Shown piece by piece: positions 41,915 to 51,040 of a stretch of DNA of 64,000 nucleotides (positions within the stretch are counted from its first letter, which is position 1; each line of letters begins with the position of its first letter). The notes under the pieces are model-generated. The model did no database searches, had not been told where the DNA came from, and worked only from the letters and a program-made list of their open reading frames with translations. Both the position numbers and the translations under genes were made by a program. This DNA is from an uncultured Muribaculaceae bacterium (GTDB lineage: Bacteria > Bacteroidota > Bacteroidia > Bacteroidales > Muribaculaceae): the NCBI GenBank assembly GCA_944321705.1, contig CALUMG010000006.1, positions 62,001-126,000 on the forward strand. Reading direction: 5' to 3'.

Positions 41915-43897
41915 TCAATGAATGGGATGATATTCGACGAATGCTTCCATGGCTTCGTAGGAAGCAAGGCCGAGGTTGCTGTATAGCTGTGCGGTAGCAC
42001 GGTTGCGATCTTCGGCACGTTGCCAGAACAGACGGTCGTCGTTTCCAAGGAACGGAGCATTTTCCATCTGCGACTGGTGCTTGAGAATCGAATTTCTCTT
42101 GAAGCGCAACTCTTCGGGGCTGATAGGAACTGCCATCTCGATGTGGTCGATTTCCCATTCGGCCCATGCACCACGGTACATCCAGATGCGACAATCTTTC
42201 ATGAACGGCTCGTCGAGCAATTCGTCAACGGCAGCCAATACGGCATCGGTACAAACCTTGTGCGTCCCATGTGGGTCGGCAAGGTCACCTGCAACGAATA
42301 TTTGATGAGGCTTCACGTCGAGTATTAAAGCCTTTATTATGTCGACATCCTTTTGGCTCAAGTCGCCTTTCTTGATAGTTCCTGTTTCATAGAACGGCAA
42401 TTGGCAGAAGTGGATGTTCTCGGGCTTAACGCCTATGTAGTTGCAAGCAGTGGTTGCCTCACACTGGCGAATCATTCCTTTCAAGTAACGGATGATTTCC
42501 ATGTCGATGTCGCCTTGTTGCTTGTTTTTGACGAAATTATGCACATCGGCACTGATTTGCTCGTACTCTGGAGTGTTGATGCCAAAGCGTTCGCCAATCT
42601 TGTCCATCAGCATGACATATCTCATCATGTCTTCGTCGCCTACGGCAATGTTGCCCGATGTTTCATAGGCCACATGCACGTCGTGGTGCTGGTCTACGAG
42701 ACGTTTCAACGTTCCGCCCATCGAAATGACATCATCGTCGGGGTGAGGGCTGAACACGATGACCCGTTTGGGATAAGGAACAGCGCGTTCGGGACGATAT
42801 GTGTCGTCGGCGTTTGGCTTTCCTCCCGGCCACCCGGTAATGGTGTGTTGCAGGTCGTTGAAAATCTTTATGTTTACGTTATAGGCCGAACCGAAGTGCG
42901 CAAGCAGTTCGCTCAGTCCATAATCGTTGTAGTCTTTGTTTGTCAGTTTAAGAATCGGCTTGCCAGTCTTTTCACATAGCCAAACTATTGCGCGGCGAAT
43001 CAGCTTGTCGGTCCATTCACACGAAGTTACAATCCAAGGATGGCTTATTCGTGTCAATTCGTCGGCAGCCGACAGGTCAATGACCAATTTGGCGTGACGG
43101 TGCATTTGCAATATTGATGCAGGAACCATCGCGTCAACGTTGCCTTCAACAGTCTTGAATACGATTTGTGAGTAATTTTCGCCCCATGCCATTGAGATTA
43201 CATGCTTTGCTGTCAATATGTTTGACAATCCCAAAGTAAGGGCTGTGATTGGCACGTCGTTGCAGTGATATGAATTGGCAATGTTTTGGCGTATTTCGTT
43301 GCTGAGACGCATCAGTCGGCAAGAAGAGTGCATTGATGAACCCGGCTCGTTGAATGCCAAAGTTCCGAGTTGCCCGATTTCACATACTACCAAGTCGAGA
43401 CCTCCGCATCGGTCTATTTCGGCTTCATAGTCGAGACAGGATTGATGAACGTCTTCCATCGTCGTGCTGACGTTGAAGTTGTGGAAATTTTCTTTTGGAA
43501 TATCCACCTTGTTTAAGAAAACTTCGTGCAACCTTGCCGAGGTGCTTGGTGATATATTTTCGTCAATAGGGAAAAATTCGCTAAGGTTGAAGATTACTAC
43601 ATTCCTGAAACTTATGGTTCCGTTCTCATAAAGTTCAGCCAGCTTGTCGTACACTTTCAATGTGTTGTCGCCTGCGCCAAGGGCAAGCACGCATTTGCCC
43701 GTCGACCTGACATATTTGTGGATTGTTGCGGCTATGTCATTGGCGATGTATTCCGCACCTTCGTCAGGAGATTCGAGAATTTTCGTGAATAGTTTTTCAT
43801 TTCGGGTGAGAGAGGCAAGCTCAATCTCACTCATTGGGGCATAGTACTTTTTAGGTACTCTGTCCAACTTGATTTGAGAGCTAAGGTTTGTTTTCAT
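41915..43897 (-). CDS. NagB-like domain fused to PIG-L (LmbE) deacetylase
   Basis: 660 residues. Residues about 1-330 align with glucosamine-6-phosphate deaminase, but active-site residues are changed: S106 replaces the catalytic Asp of the NMDEY motif (here NLSEF), and L177 and T179 replace the Asp and His of [11 protein letters not shown] (here GQLGTLAFNEP). Only E184 remains. The C-terminal part (about 378-660) is a PIG-L family deacetylase with HPDDD (385-389) and DPHGTH (metal ligands). Known PIG-L enzymes de-N-acetylate GlcNAc-containing substrates. Homologues are often annotated simply as NagB in Bacteroidetes. Together with the intact NagB next door, it suggests coupled deacetylation and deamination of amino sugars. 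Confidence 0.8.
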   Translation of the reverse strand: MKTNLSSQIKLDRVPKKYYAPMSEIELASLTRNEKLFTKILESPDEGAEYIANDIAATIHKYVRSTGKCVLALGAGDNTLKVYDKLAELYENGTISFRNVVIFNLSEFFPIDENISPSTSARLHEVFLNKVDIPKENFHNFNVSTTMEDVHQSCLDYEAEIDRCGGLDLVVCEIGQLGTLAFNEPGSSMHSSCRLMRLSNEIRQNIANSYHCNDVPITALTLGLSNILTAKHVISMAWGENYSQIVFKTVEGNVDAMVPASILQMHRHAKLVIDLSAADELTRISHPWIVTSCEWTDKLIRRAIVWLCEKTGKPILKLTNKDYNDYGLSELLAHFGSAYNVNIKIFNDLQHTITGWPGGKPNADDTYRPERAVPYPKRVIVFSPHPDDDVISMGGTLKRLVDQHHDVHVAYETSGNIAVGDEDMMRYVMLMDKIGERFGINTPEYEQISADVHNFVKNKQQGDIDMEIIRYLKGMIRQCEATTACNYIGVKPENIHFCQLPFYETGTIKKGDLSQKDVDIIKALILDVKPHQIFVAGDLADPHGTHKVCTDAVLAAVDELLDEPFMKDCRIWMYRGAWAEWEIDHIEMAVPISPEELRFKRNSILKHQSQMENAPFLGNDDRLFWQRAEDRNRATAQLYSNLGLASYEAMEAFVEYHPIH

Positions 43898-43933
43898 TTG
43901 TTTTGTGCGAATAATCTTTCTAAAATTCTAATG

Positions 43934-43964
43934 CAAACGTACAGAATAATTTCCTCACGGCAAT
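43934..43964 (-). promoter_or_regulatory. Promoter of the NagB/PIG-L fusion gene
   Basis: On the minus strand ATTG (complement of 43961-43964), 19-nt spacer, TACGTTTG (complement of 43934-43941). Confidence 0.65.
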
Positions 43965-44177
43965 ACTTATTAACAAGCATTATGAATTAATATCACAAAT
44001 TTAGAATTAATGCATTTATGACTGCTTAATCACCCGCAAGGTAATTGAATTCCATTGATTGGCAAAGGCAGGGCATGGTGTGTCCCGTATCGACCATAAT
44101 ACAATAGCAAAATTAATAAATCTTGTGAAATACAAAAATAAAAGACTCATAAAAAAATGCCAAATGCAGCGTATGAT

Positions 44178-44208
44178 ATTGGCAACTTTGGAAATTTATT
44201 TAATTTTG
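44178..44208 (+). promoter_or_regulatory. Promoter of nagB
   Basis: ATTG (44178-44181), 19-nt spacer, TAATTTTG (44201-44208). Start near 44215. Confidence 0.65.
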
Positions 44209-44250
44209 CAGTAAATGAACTCAAAACAACTTTTTAATTGCTAAACAGAC

Positions 44251-45060
44251 ATGAGATTGATTATTGAACCCGACTATGCTACAGTGTCGGAATGGGCTGC
44301 AAATTATGTGGCAAAGCAAATAAACGACTTCAATCCTACACCCGACAAGCCTTTTGTGCTCGGTTGCCCCACCGGAAGTTCTCCTCTTGGAATGTATCGC
44401 AAGCTCATCGAGCTCAACAAGGAAGGAAAAGTATCGTTTGAGAATGTTGTGACATTCAATATGGATGAATACTGCGATTTGCCTGAAGAACACCCCGAAA
44501 GCTACCACTCGTTCATGTGGAAAAATTTCTTCGGGCATATAAATATTAAGAAAGAAAATGTGAACATATTGAACGGGAATGCTCCCTGCAAGGAAGAGGA
44601 ATGTGCACGTTACGAAGCCAAGATTAAATCTTATGGCGGCATAGACTTGTTCCTTGGCGGCGTAGGCCCTGATGGACATATAGCGTTCAATGAGCCTTGT
44701 TCGTCGTTGACTTCGCGCACGCGCCAGAAAACGTTGACAATGGACACGATAATTGCCAATTCCAGGTTCTTCGACAATGACATAAACAAGGTTCCGAAAC
44801 ATGCGTTGACCGTAGGAGTCGGTACGGTAATGGATGCTCGCAGCGTGTTGCTTATAGTGAATGGTTATAACAAGGCTCGTGCATTGCAAGCCGGAGTGGA
44901 AGGTGCAGTTTCTCACATGTCGACAATCAGTGCATTGCAGATGCACCCGAAGGCCATAATCGTTGCCGATGAGAATGCCGTGATGGAATTGAAGGTAAGC
45001 ACTTATCGCTACTTCAAGGATATTGAATCGGGAAATCTTGACCCGAAGACATTGTTATGA
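44251..45060 (+). CDS. nagB: Glucosamine-6-phosphate deaminase
   Basis: Converts glucosamine-6-phosphate to fructose-6-phosphate and ammonia, the gateway of amino-sugar catabolism. All four catalytic residues are present at the same numbers as in the E. coli enzyme: D72 in NMDEY, and D141, H143 and E148 in [11 protein letters not shown]. The phosphate loop [12 protein letters not shown] is also intact. 269 residues. It is divergent from the degenerate NagB/PIG-L gene, so the locus pairs a working and a non-catalytic copy of the domain. Terminator at 45094. Confidence 0.97.
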   Translation: MRLIIEPDYATVSEWAANYVAKQINDFNPTPDKPFVLGCPTGSSPLGMYRKLIELNKEGKVSFENVVTFNMDEYCDLPEEHPESYHSFMWKNFFGHINIKKENVNILNGNAPCKEEECARYEAKIKSYGGIDLFLGGVGPDGHIAFNEPCSSLTSRTRQKTLTMDTIIANSRFFDNDINKVPKHALTVGVGTVMDARSVLLIVNGYNKARALQAGVEGAVSHMSTISALQMHPKAIIVADENAVMELKVSTYRYFKDIESGNLDPKTLL

Positions 45061-45093
45061 TAAGAATATTTGTCTTGAAATGACAATAGTTGC

Positions 45094-45132
45094 ATGGAGC
45101 GGTTGCATAACGATGCTGCCGCTCCATTTTTT
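45094..45132. terminator. Terminator between nagB and glycerate kinase
   Basis: Perfect 9-bp stem ATGGAGCGG (45094-45102) / CCGCTCCAT (45119-45127) plus T run; it is between two convergent genes. Confidence 0.75.
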
Positions 45133-46283
45133 CATTTTTTCTGAAAGGCGTCAATGAGTCGTATTATTTGTGCAACGGTGCGTTTTGCATTGTTCAATGT
45201 CGTGGTTGTGTCCATGGCTTCTTGATGAGAAACGGGTCCATGTTGGATGGGAAAAACAGCCGTAAGTCCGGCTTTGTTGAGTGTATCTGCATCGTCTACT
45301 GCGCCGGCAATGGCGATGACGGGGACATTGGCTGCGATAGCATGGGTTAGCACCCCGCTGATGGCTTTCCCCATCATGGTCTGTGAATCGATATGTCCTT
45401 CTCCTGTGATTATGAGATCGGCATCGGCTGCGATTTTGTCAAAATTGGCGATGTTGAGAATTATTTCATTGCCTTTTTTCAAGTCGGCATGTAAATATGC
45501 GGCCATTCCGCCGCCTGCTCCTCCGGCAGCGCCGCTGCCGGCAATTTCGTTCATGTTGCAGCCTGTGGCTTTCATAGTTATGTCGTTGAAATTGCGCAAC
45601 CCTTTGTCGAGAATCTCTATCATTTTGCTATCGGCTCCTTTTTGAGGAGCGAAAATGGCCGCTGCGCCAAGGTTGCCGTATAGCGGATTTTCAACATCGC
45701 AGGCAACCGTGAACGAGCATTCTTTGAGAAGCTGATTTGCTGTCGATGAGCAGACTGATGCTATCAATGACAGGTTTCTGCCTATTGGGTTCAATTCGTT
45801 ACCTGAAAAGTCTTTGAATCTGAATCCAAGTGCGGCAAGCATTCCTGTTCCCCCATCATTTGTGGCACTTCCTCCAAGCCCTATTATGAATTTGCGGCAA
45901 CCGCGGCCGATGGCATCTGCAATCAATTCGCCTGTTCCATAGGTCGTGGTTTCAAGCGGATTGCGGTGGGATTCTTCCACAAGCGTGAGGCCGCTTGCAG
46001 CTGCGAGTTCTATTATGGCAGTTTTTGTTTCGTCGATTATTGCGTAACTTGCTGTTATGTCCCTCATGAGAGGATCGTGCGTGTTGCATTCGATGTGTGA
46101 GACTTTTGCGTGGCGACATATTGCGTCAACAGTTCCTTCACCACCGTCGGCTATGGGGATTTTTATGACATTGCATCCAGGCAATATGTCGAGAATTGCC
46201 GATTCGGCAGCGTCGGACAGTGCTTTTGCAGATGCCGACCCCTTGAACGAGTCGAAAGCCAAAATGATTTTCTTTGTTTTCAT
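45132..46283 (-). CDS. Glycerate kinase (GckA/GlxK family)
   Basis: 383 residues from ATG 46283 (MKTKKIILAFDSFKGSASA). The ATG at 46391 adds 36 residues of hydrophobic/low-complexity sequence outside the family. Glycerate 2-kinase of the GK1 type: N-terminal AFDSFKGSASAKALSDAAESAI, PIADGGEGTVDAI, IGLGGSATNDGGTGMLAALGF, AAGGAGGGMAAYL and LIITGEGHIDSQT are all conserved blocks. It phosphorylates glycerate toward glycolysis. It sits alone between nagB and valS. Confidence 0.95.
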   Translation of the reverse strand: MKTKKIILAFDSFKGSASAKALSDAAESAILDILPGCNVIKIPIADGGEGTVDAICRHAKVSHIECNTHDPLMRDITASYAIIDETKTAIIELAAASGLTLVEESHRNPLETTTYGTGELIADAIGRGCRKFIIGLGGSATNDGGTGMLAALGFRFKDFSGNELNPIGRNLSLIASVCSSTANQLLKECSFTVACDVENPLYGNLGAAAIFAPQKGADSKMIEILDKGLRNFNDITMKATGCNMNEIAGSGAAGGAGGGMAAYLHADLKKGNEIILNIANFDKIAADADLIITGEGHIDSQTMMGKAISGVLTHAIAANVPVIAIAGAVDDADTLNKAGLTAVFPIQHGPVSHQEAMDTTTTLNNAKRTVAQIIRLIDAFQKK

Positions 46284-46379
46284 GAACTTATTATCAAATG
46301 TAGGGTAATGAGGCTGCATATTGGCCGATAAAATTATAAAAAGATTTGCAATCGATATGATTAGCACGATAAAAAAGGC

Positions 46380-46426
46380 AAAAAAAGACAAGAGGCCGTT
46401 CCGATTACTTTAGGAACAGCCTCTTG
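46380..46426 (-). terminator. Terminator of valS
   Basis: CAAGAGGCCGTTCC (46389-46402) / GGAACAGCCTCTTG (46413-46426), 13 of 14 paired; T run on the minus strand. It lies 20 bp after the stop. Confidence 0.85.
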
Positions 46427-46445
46427 TGAGTTTTTGCAGAAAGAA

Positions 46446-49079
46446 TTATCGTTTTAGGGCAGCGATGCTTTCTTCGAGAGTCTTGATTTTTGACAGTGCA
46501 TCCGACAATTTTTTACGTTCACCTGCAACAACAGCTTCGGGAGCGTTATTGACGAAGTTCACGTTGCCCAGTTTCTTTTCTATCGAGACTTTGAAACCTT
46601 GCATGTATTTCAAGTCGGCTTCGAGCTTTTTCAATTCCTCGTCTATGTTGATGTTGTTTCCGAGAGGCACCGAATATTCGGTAGTCCCTACAAGGAATGA
46701 AGCAGCGGTAGCGTCTTTACTTTCAACTTCCACGATTTTGTCGATGTTGGCAAGTTTGCAAATTATGCAGGCAAAAGGATTGTTGAATTTGCCGATGACT
46801 TGCAAGTCGAGCTGTGACTTGTTTGGAATTGATTTCTGCAAGCGGATGGTGCGGATTCCTGCTATGATGCCTTTTGCCTCTTCCATCGCGTTGAGACAAG
46901 CCGTGTCGATAGAGCCCGGTTCCGGAATAAGGGCATACATGATGCTTTCTCCATCCTTGCGCGGACTTATGTGTTGCCACAGTTCCTCGGTAATGAATGG
47001 CATGAACGGATGTAACAATCGCAGCAATGTGTCGAAGAAGTTTAGCGTGGCATCGTAAGTCTTACGGTCGATAGGCTGTCCGTAAGCCGGCTTTATCATT
47101 TCAAGATACCAAGCAGAGAATTCATCCCAGAATAGTCGGTATACGGCTTTTAGAGCTTCCGACAGGCGGAATTTGCCAAACAGGTCTTTTACTTCGGCAT
47201 TGGTGCTGTCGAGAACGTTGGCAAACCAGTCGGTTGCGATTCGGGCATATTCGGGTTGTTCAATGTCGGCCACTTGCCATCCTTTAACAAGGCGGAACGC
47301 GTTCCAAATCTTGTTGTTGAAGTTGCGTCCTTGCTCGCACAAAGCGTCATCATAGAGGATGTCGTTTCCGGCAGGAGCCGAGAACATGAGTCCCATTCTC
47401 ACACCATCGGCGCCATACTTGTCGATAAGGTCAAGCGGGTCGGGTGAATTGCCGAGCGACTTAGACATCTTCCTGCCGATTTTGTCGCGGACGATACCGG
47501 TGAAATATACATTCTTGAAAGGCATTTCGCCCATATATTCATATCCGGCCATAATCATGCGTGCGACCCAGAAGAATATGATGTCGGGTGCGGTCACAAG
47601 ATCGGTTGTCGGATAGTAATATTTTATCTCGTCGTTTCCGGGATTGTTGATTCCGTCAAACAAGGAAATAGGCCACAGCCATGATGAGAACCAAGTATCG
47701 AGGCAGTCGGAATCTTGTCGCAGGTCGGCTACGGTCAAAGACTCATTGCCTGTTTTCTCTTTTGCGAGTTCAAGAGCTTTTTCGGCAGTTTCGGCAACTA
47801 CATATCCGCCTTCGGGCAGGTAGTAGGCCGGAATCTGGTGTCCCCACCACAACTGGCGGCTGATGCACCAGTCTTTGATGTTTTCCATCCAATACTTATA
47901 GGTGTTTTTGTATTTTGGCGGATAGAATTTCAATTCGTCGTTCATAACCGGAGGCAATGCCATGTCGGCAAAATGTTTCATCTTCAAGAACCATTGCATC
48001 GATAGTTTTGGCTCGATTGCCACGTTGGTGCGTTCGGAGAATCCGACTTTGTTGGTGTAAGGCTCGACTTTCTCAATCAGTCCGGCAGCTTCAAGGTCCT
48101 TTTCTATTTGTTCTCGCACGTCGAAGCGGTCCATGCCCACATAAAGACCGGCAGCCTCGCTGATTGTTCCATTGTCGTTGAAAATGTCTATGCTTGGCAA
48201 GTTGTGTTTTTCTCCAAGCATATAGTCGTTGACATCATGTGCCGGAGTCACTTTCAAGCATCCTGTACCAAATTCAATGTCAACGTATTCGTCCTCGATT
48301 ACAGGAATTTCGCGATTTACGAGAGGCACGATTACTTTCTTTCCCTTGAGCCACGCATTTTTCGGATCATTGGGGTTTATGCACATTGCCGTGTCGCCCA
48401 TTATGGTTTCAGGACGAGTGGTAGCCACTACGGCATAGGCAGGAGTAGAACCGTCGTTGCCTGCGACATAATATCTCAGATAGTATAGCTTGCTGTGTTC
48501 TTCCTTGTAGATTACCTCTTCATCGCTTAGTGCGGTCAGAGCCTTCGGGTCCCAGTTTACCATTCTCACACCTCGGTAAATGAGTCCCTTGTTATATAGG
48601 TCGACAAAAACTTTGATTACGCTTTTGCTTCGCGTTTCATCCATTGTGAATGCTGTGCGGTCCCAGTCGCAGGAAGCACCAAGTTTGCGCAGCTGTTTCA
48701 GGATGATTCCTCCGTGCTCGTTGGTCCAATCCCAAGCATGTTTCAAGAATTCCTCGCGAGTGAGATCAGTTTTTTTAATCCCTTGAGCTGCAAGTTTGTT
48801 GACCACTTTGGCTTCGGTGGCAATGGAAGCGTGGTCGGTTCCCGGAACCCAGCATGCATTTTTGCCTTCCATGCGTGCGCGTCGCACGAGAATGTCTTGT
48901 ATAGTGTTGTTGAGCATGTGCCCCATGTGCAACACTCCGGTCACGTTTGGCGGCGGAATCACCACCGTGTATGGCGTGCGCTTGTCGGGTACTGATTTGA
49001 ACAAATTATGCTCGGTCCAGTATTTATACCATTTGTCTTCGACCTCCGACGGGTCGTATTTAGTTGCTAAATCTTTCAT
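46446..49079 (-). CDS. valS: Valyl-tRNA synthetase
   Basis: 877 residues from ATG 49079 ([21 protein letters not shown]). The ATG at 49130 lies upstream of a -7 element TAATTTTG (complement of 49119-49126) whose start would fall near 49112. The HIGH motif is [13 protein letters not shown], the KMSKS motif is [15 protein letters not shown], and the CP1 editing region ([17 protein letters not shown]) is present. It ends with a C-terminal coiled coil typical of ValRS. Complete and normal length. Confidence 0.96.
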   Translation of the reverse strand: MKDLATKYDPSEVEDKWYKYWTEHNLFKSVPDKRTPYTVVIPPPNVTGVLHMGHMLNNTIQDILVRRARMEGKNACWVPGTDHASIATEAKVVNKLAAQGIKKTDLTREEFLKHAWDWTNEHGGIILKQLRKLGASCDWDRTAFTMDETRSKSVIKVFVDLYNKGLIYRGVRMVNWDPKALTALSDEEVIYKEEHSKLYYLRYYVAGNDGSTPAYAVVATTRPETIMGDTAMCINPNDPKNAWLKGKKVIVPLVNREIPVIEDEYVDIEFGTGCLKVTPAHDVNDYMLGEKHNLPSIDIFNDNGTISEAAGLYVGMDRFDVREQIEKDLEAAGLIEKVEPYTNKVGFSERTNVAIEPKLSMQWFLKMKHFADMALPPVMNDELKFYPPKYKNTYKYWMENIKDWCISRQLWWGHQIPAYYLPEGGYVVAETAEKALELAKEKTGNESLTVADLRQDSDCLDTWFSSWLWPISLFDGINNPGNDEIKYYYPTTDLVTAPDIIFFWVARMIMAGYEYMGEMPFKNVYFTGIVRDKIGRKMSKSLGNSPDPLDLIDKYGADGVRMGLMFSAPAGNDILYDDALCEQGRNFNNKIWNAFRLVKGWQVADIEQPEYARIATDWFANVLDSTNAEVKDLFGKFRLSEALKAVYRLFWDEFSAWYLEMIKPAYGQPIDRKTYDATLNFFDTLLRLLHPFMPFITEELWQHISPRKDGESIMYALIPEPGSIDTACLNAMEEAKGIIAGIRTIRLQKSIPNKSQLDLQVIGKFNNPFACIICKLANIDKIVEVESKDATAASFLVGTTEYSVPLGNNINIDEELKKLEADLKYMQGFKVSIEKKLGNVNFVNNAPEAVVAGERKKLSDALSKIKTLEESIAALKR

Positions 49080-49237
49080 AAACTTCTGCTTAGAGATTTC
49101 ATTACCAATTTCAGAGCGCAAAATTAGCAATTAATTCCCAATTAACGCACATATAAACGGTTGAATCTTCAATGCCATAGCAAGTTGTTTGCTTGTTGTA
49201 TATATGGAGTTATTAATCTCATTCAAATAAGAATAAG

Positions 49238-49245
49238 TACCTTTG
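49238..49245 (+). promoter_or_regulatory. -7 element before the vsr remnant
   Basis: TACCTTTG; start near 49252, just before ATG 49259. It may now drive the KilA-N/HNH/REase genes. Confidence 0.45.
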
Positions 49246-49258
49246 CATCTGATAAAGT

Positions 49259-49465
49259 ATGGCGCATATTTCTTTAAATGTAAAATCGCAAATGGACCAC
49301 CTTACAAAAGAACAACGACACAAGAATATGGCTGCTAACAAAAGTAAAGGAACTAAACTTGAACTTTTGTTCGAAAATTACTTTGGAATGCAGGAGTTAT
49401 ATACCGCAAGAATGATAAATTTGTGATTGTAAACTTGATTTTGTCGTCATTCGATTTAAAATTAG
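49259..49465 (+). pseudogene. Broken very-short-patch-repair endonuclease (vsr)
   Basis: Vsr nicks T/G mismatches left by deaminated 5-methylcytosine. Pieces of the family appear in order but in three frames. LTKEQRHKNMAANKSKGTK (49295-49360) is the Vsr N-terminal signature (usually LTPEQRSRNMSxIKSKNTK). GVIYRKNDK (49393-49419) is the G-RYRKNDK block in the next frame. KLDFVVIRFKI (49431-49463) is the PDFVF-R-K block in the third. The catalytic and zinc-binding C-terminal half is absent; the KilA-N gene starts at 49472. A stop at 49424 ends the first frame after 55 residues. Confidence 0.8.
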
Positions 49466-49471
49466 ATATTT

Positions 49472-50278
49472 ATGAAAAAACAAATTATTCATATAGATAA
49501 TGCAGAAATAAGTCTTCTTTCGCAGGGGCAAGAGGACTATATTTCGTTAACGGATATGGCCCATAGCCAGATGCAGGAGCATATCATATTCCGTTGGATG
49601 AGCTTAAAAAGTACTATTGAGTATATTGGCGAATGGGAAGCATTGTATAATCCCAATTTTAATTATACCGAATTCGGTACAATTAGAGATGCTGCAGGAA
49701 GTAATAATTTCGTGTTATCTGTTAAAGCTTGGATTGAACGCACCAATGCAATTGGTATCGTAGCTAAAGCTGGAAGATATGGAGGAACTTATGCACATAG
49801 AGATATTGCTTATCATTTTGGCATGTGGATAAGTCCGCGTTTTCAATTGTTGCTGGTAAAAGAGTATCAACGCTTGCAAGAAGAAAAGCATAAGTTATTA
49901 GGTTGGACTGCAAAAAGAGAATTGTCTAAAATTAATTATCACATTCATACCGATGCCATCAAACAACATCTCATTCCACCTCAATTAACTCCTCAACAAA
50001 TATCTTATGTCTATGCTAATGAAGCAGACGTTCTTAATGTTGCCCTATTTGGGCAAACCGCTAAACAATGGCGAGATGCCAATCCCGATTTAAAAGGGAA
50101 CATAAGAGATTATGCAACCATTAATGAATTGATTTGTTTGTCGAATATGGAAAACTTAAATGCCGTATTTATCAATGAAGGCATTTCTCAATCAGATAGA
50201 TTGGTTAAACTTAATCAAATTGCTATCCAACAAATGAAGGTGTTGGAGGAAGTAAATAATCGAAAATTGTTGAAATAG
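49472..50278 (+). CDS. KilA-N domain protein
   Basis: 268 residues. The KilA-N fold spans about residues 15-145: YISLTDMAHSQMQEHIIFRWMSLKSTIEYIGEWE..., KAGRYGGTYAHRDIAYHFGMWISPRFQLLLVKEYQRLQEE (GGTYAHRDIA...FxxWxSPxFxxxL is the family signature). The C-terminal half (AKRELSKINYHIHTDAIKQ...) is helical, unassigned. KilA-N proteins bind DNA and are found in phages and in chromosomal accessory loci. It starts 7 bp after the vsr remnant and is 4 bp from the HNH gene, so it belongs to the restriction-like cluster. A role as regulator is possible; no evidence. Confidence 0.85.
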   Translation: MKKQIIHIDNAEISLLSQGQEDYISLTDMAHSQMQEHIIFRWMSLKSTIEYIGEWEALYNPNFNYTEFGTIRDAAGSNNFVLSVKAWIERTNAIGIVAKAGRYGGTYAHRDIAYHFGMWISPRFQLLLVKEYQRLQEEKHKLLGWTAKRELSKINYHIHTDAIKQHLIPPQLTPQQISYVYANEADVLNVALFGQTAKQWRDANPDLKGNIRDYATINELICLSNMENLNAVFINEGISQSDRLVKLNQIAIQQMKVLEEVNNRKLLK

Positions 50279-50282
50279 CCTT

Positions 50283-51035
50283 ATGAATCTTTGGAGCCGC
50301 GAAGAAACGATAGTCGCATTCTATGTGTATTGCAAAATACCTTTTAAAGATAGCAACAAATCTCATCCTGTAATAAGGGAGTATGCTAAAATACTTGGTA
50401 GAACTCCAAGTGCCTTGAATATGAAAGTAGGAAATATTGGAAGACTTGATCCAGATTTGCATAAGAAAGGTATCGTTGGATTAGTGCACGGTGCAAAAAT
50501 GGAAGAAGAAATATGGAGAGAATTTTATGAAAATCCAGAATACCTTGCCTATGAAAGCGAGAAAATAATTGCAAAATTACATGGGAAATCTATAGAAGAA
50601 GACATTGACATCAATGATTTGCCACAAGGAAAGGAGCGTGAAATAGTTGTAAAACAACGAATAAATCAATCATTTTTTCGTATGGCTGTTTTAAGTTCAT
50701 ATAATAATAGATGTTGCATTTCGGGCATAGGCAATATAGAATTATTAGAAGCTTGTCATATTGTAGATTGGTCAGAAAATACAGCCAATAGGACTAATCC
50801 TCAAAATGGCTTATGTATGAATTCATTTTTTCATAAAGCCTATGATGAATTATTCATGGCAATTTCTCCAGACTTAACAATTATTATTTCAGATGAATTG
50901 TTACAAAATACGACTGATGATAAATTCAAAAAATATCTAGAGAGCATAAATGGCGAGAAAATTATAATGCCCAATAAATTTTTCCCCAAAAAAGAATTCT
51001 TGCAAGTACATTATGAAAAATACAAGAATCGATAA
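50283..51035 (+). CDS. HNH nuclease (putative restriction endonuclease)
   Basis: 250 residues. N-terminal helical region (residues about 1-130: LWSREETIVAFYVYCKIPF), then a C-terminal HNH domain: RCCISGIGNIELLEACHIVDW, NPQNGLCMNSFFHKAYDE, where HIVDW, N...NGL and H..YD are the H-N-H residues. The domain resembles McrA-like and other HNH restriction nucleases. It lies 4 bp after KilA-N and 5 bp before the HpaII-like gene, so the three are one operon. Substrate could be modified or foreign DNA. Complete. Confidence 0.85.
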   Translation: MNLWSREETIVAFYVYCKIPFKDSNKSHPVIREYAKILGRTPSALNMKVGNIGRLDPDLHKKGIVGLVHGAKMEEEIWREFYENPEYLAYESEKIIAKLHGKSIEEDIDINDLPQGKEREIVVKQRINQSFFRMAVLSSYNNRCCISGIGNIELLEACHIVDWSENTANRTNPQNGLCMNSFFHKAYDELFMAISPDLTIIISDELLQNTTDDKFKKYLESINGEKIIMPNKFFPKKEFLQVHYEKYKNR

Positions 51036-51040
51036 AGATT

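Larger units (their letters stand above)
43898..44250. other. Divergent spacer between the two NagB-type genes
   Basis: 353 AT-rich bp holding one promoter for each side (43934-43964 and 44178-44208). No gene seen between. Confidence 0.6.

Noticed and set aside
49259..49426. A real 55-residue gene rather than a vsr remnant
   Set aside because: Further Vsr blocks continue in the other two frames right after it, so it is the first piece of a broken gene.
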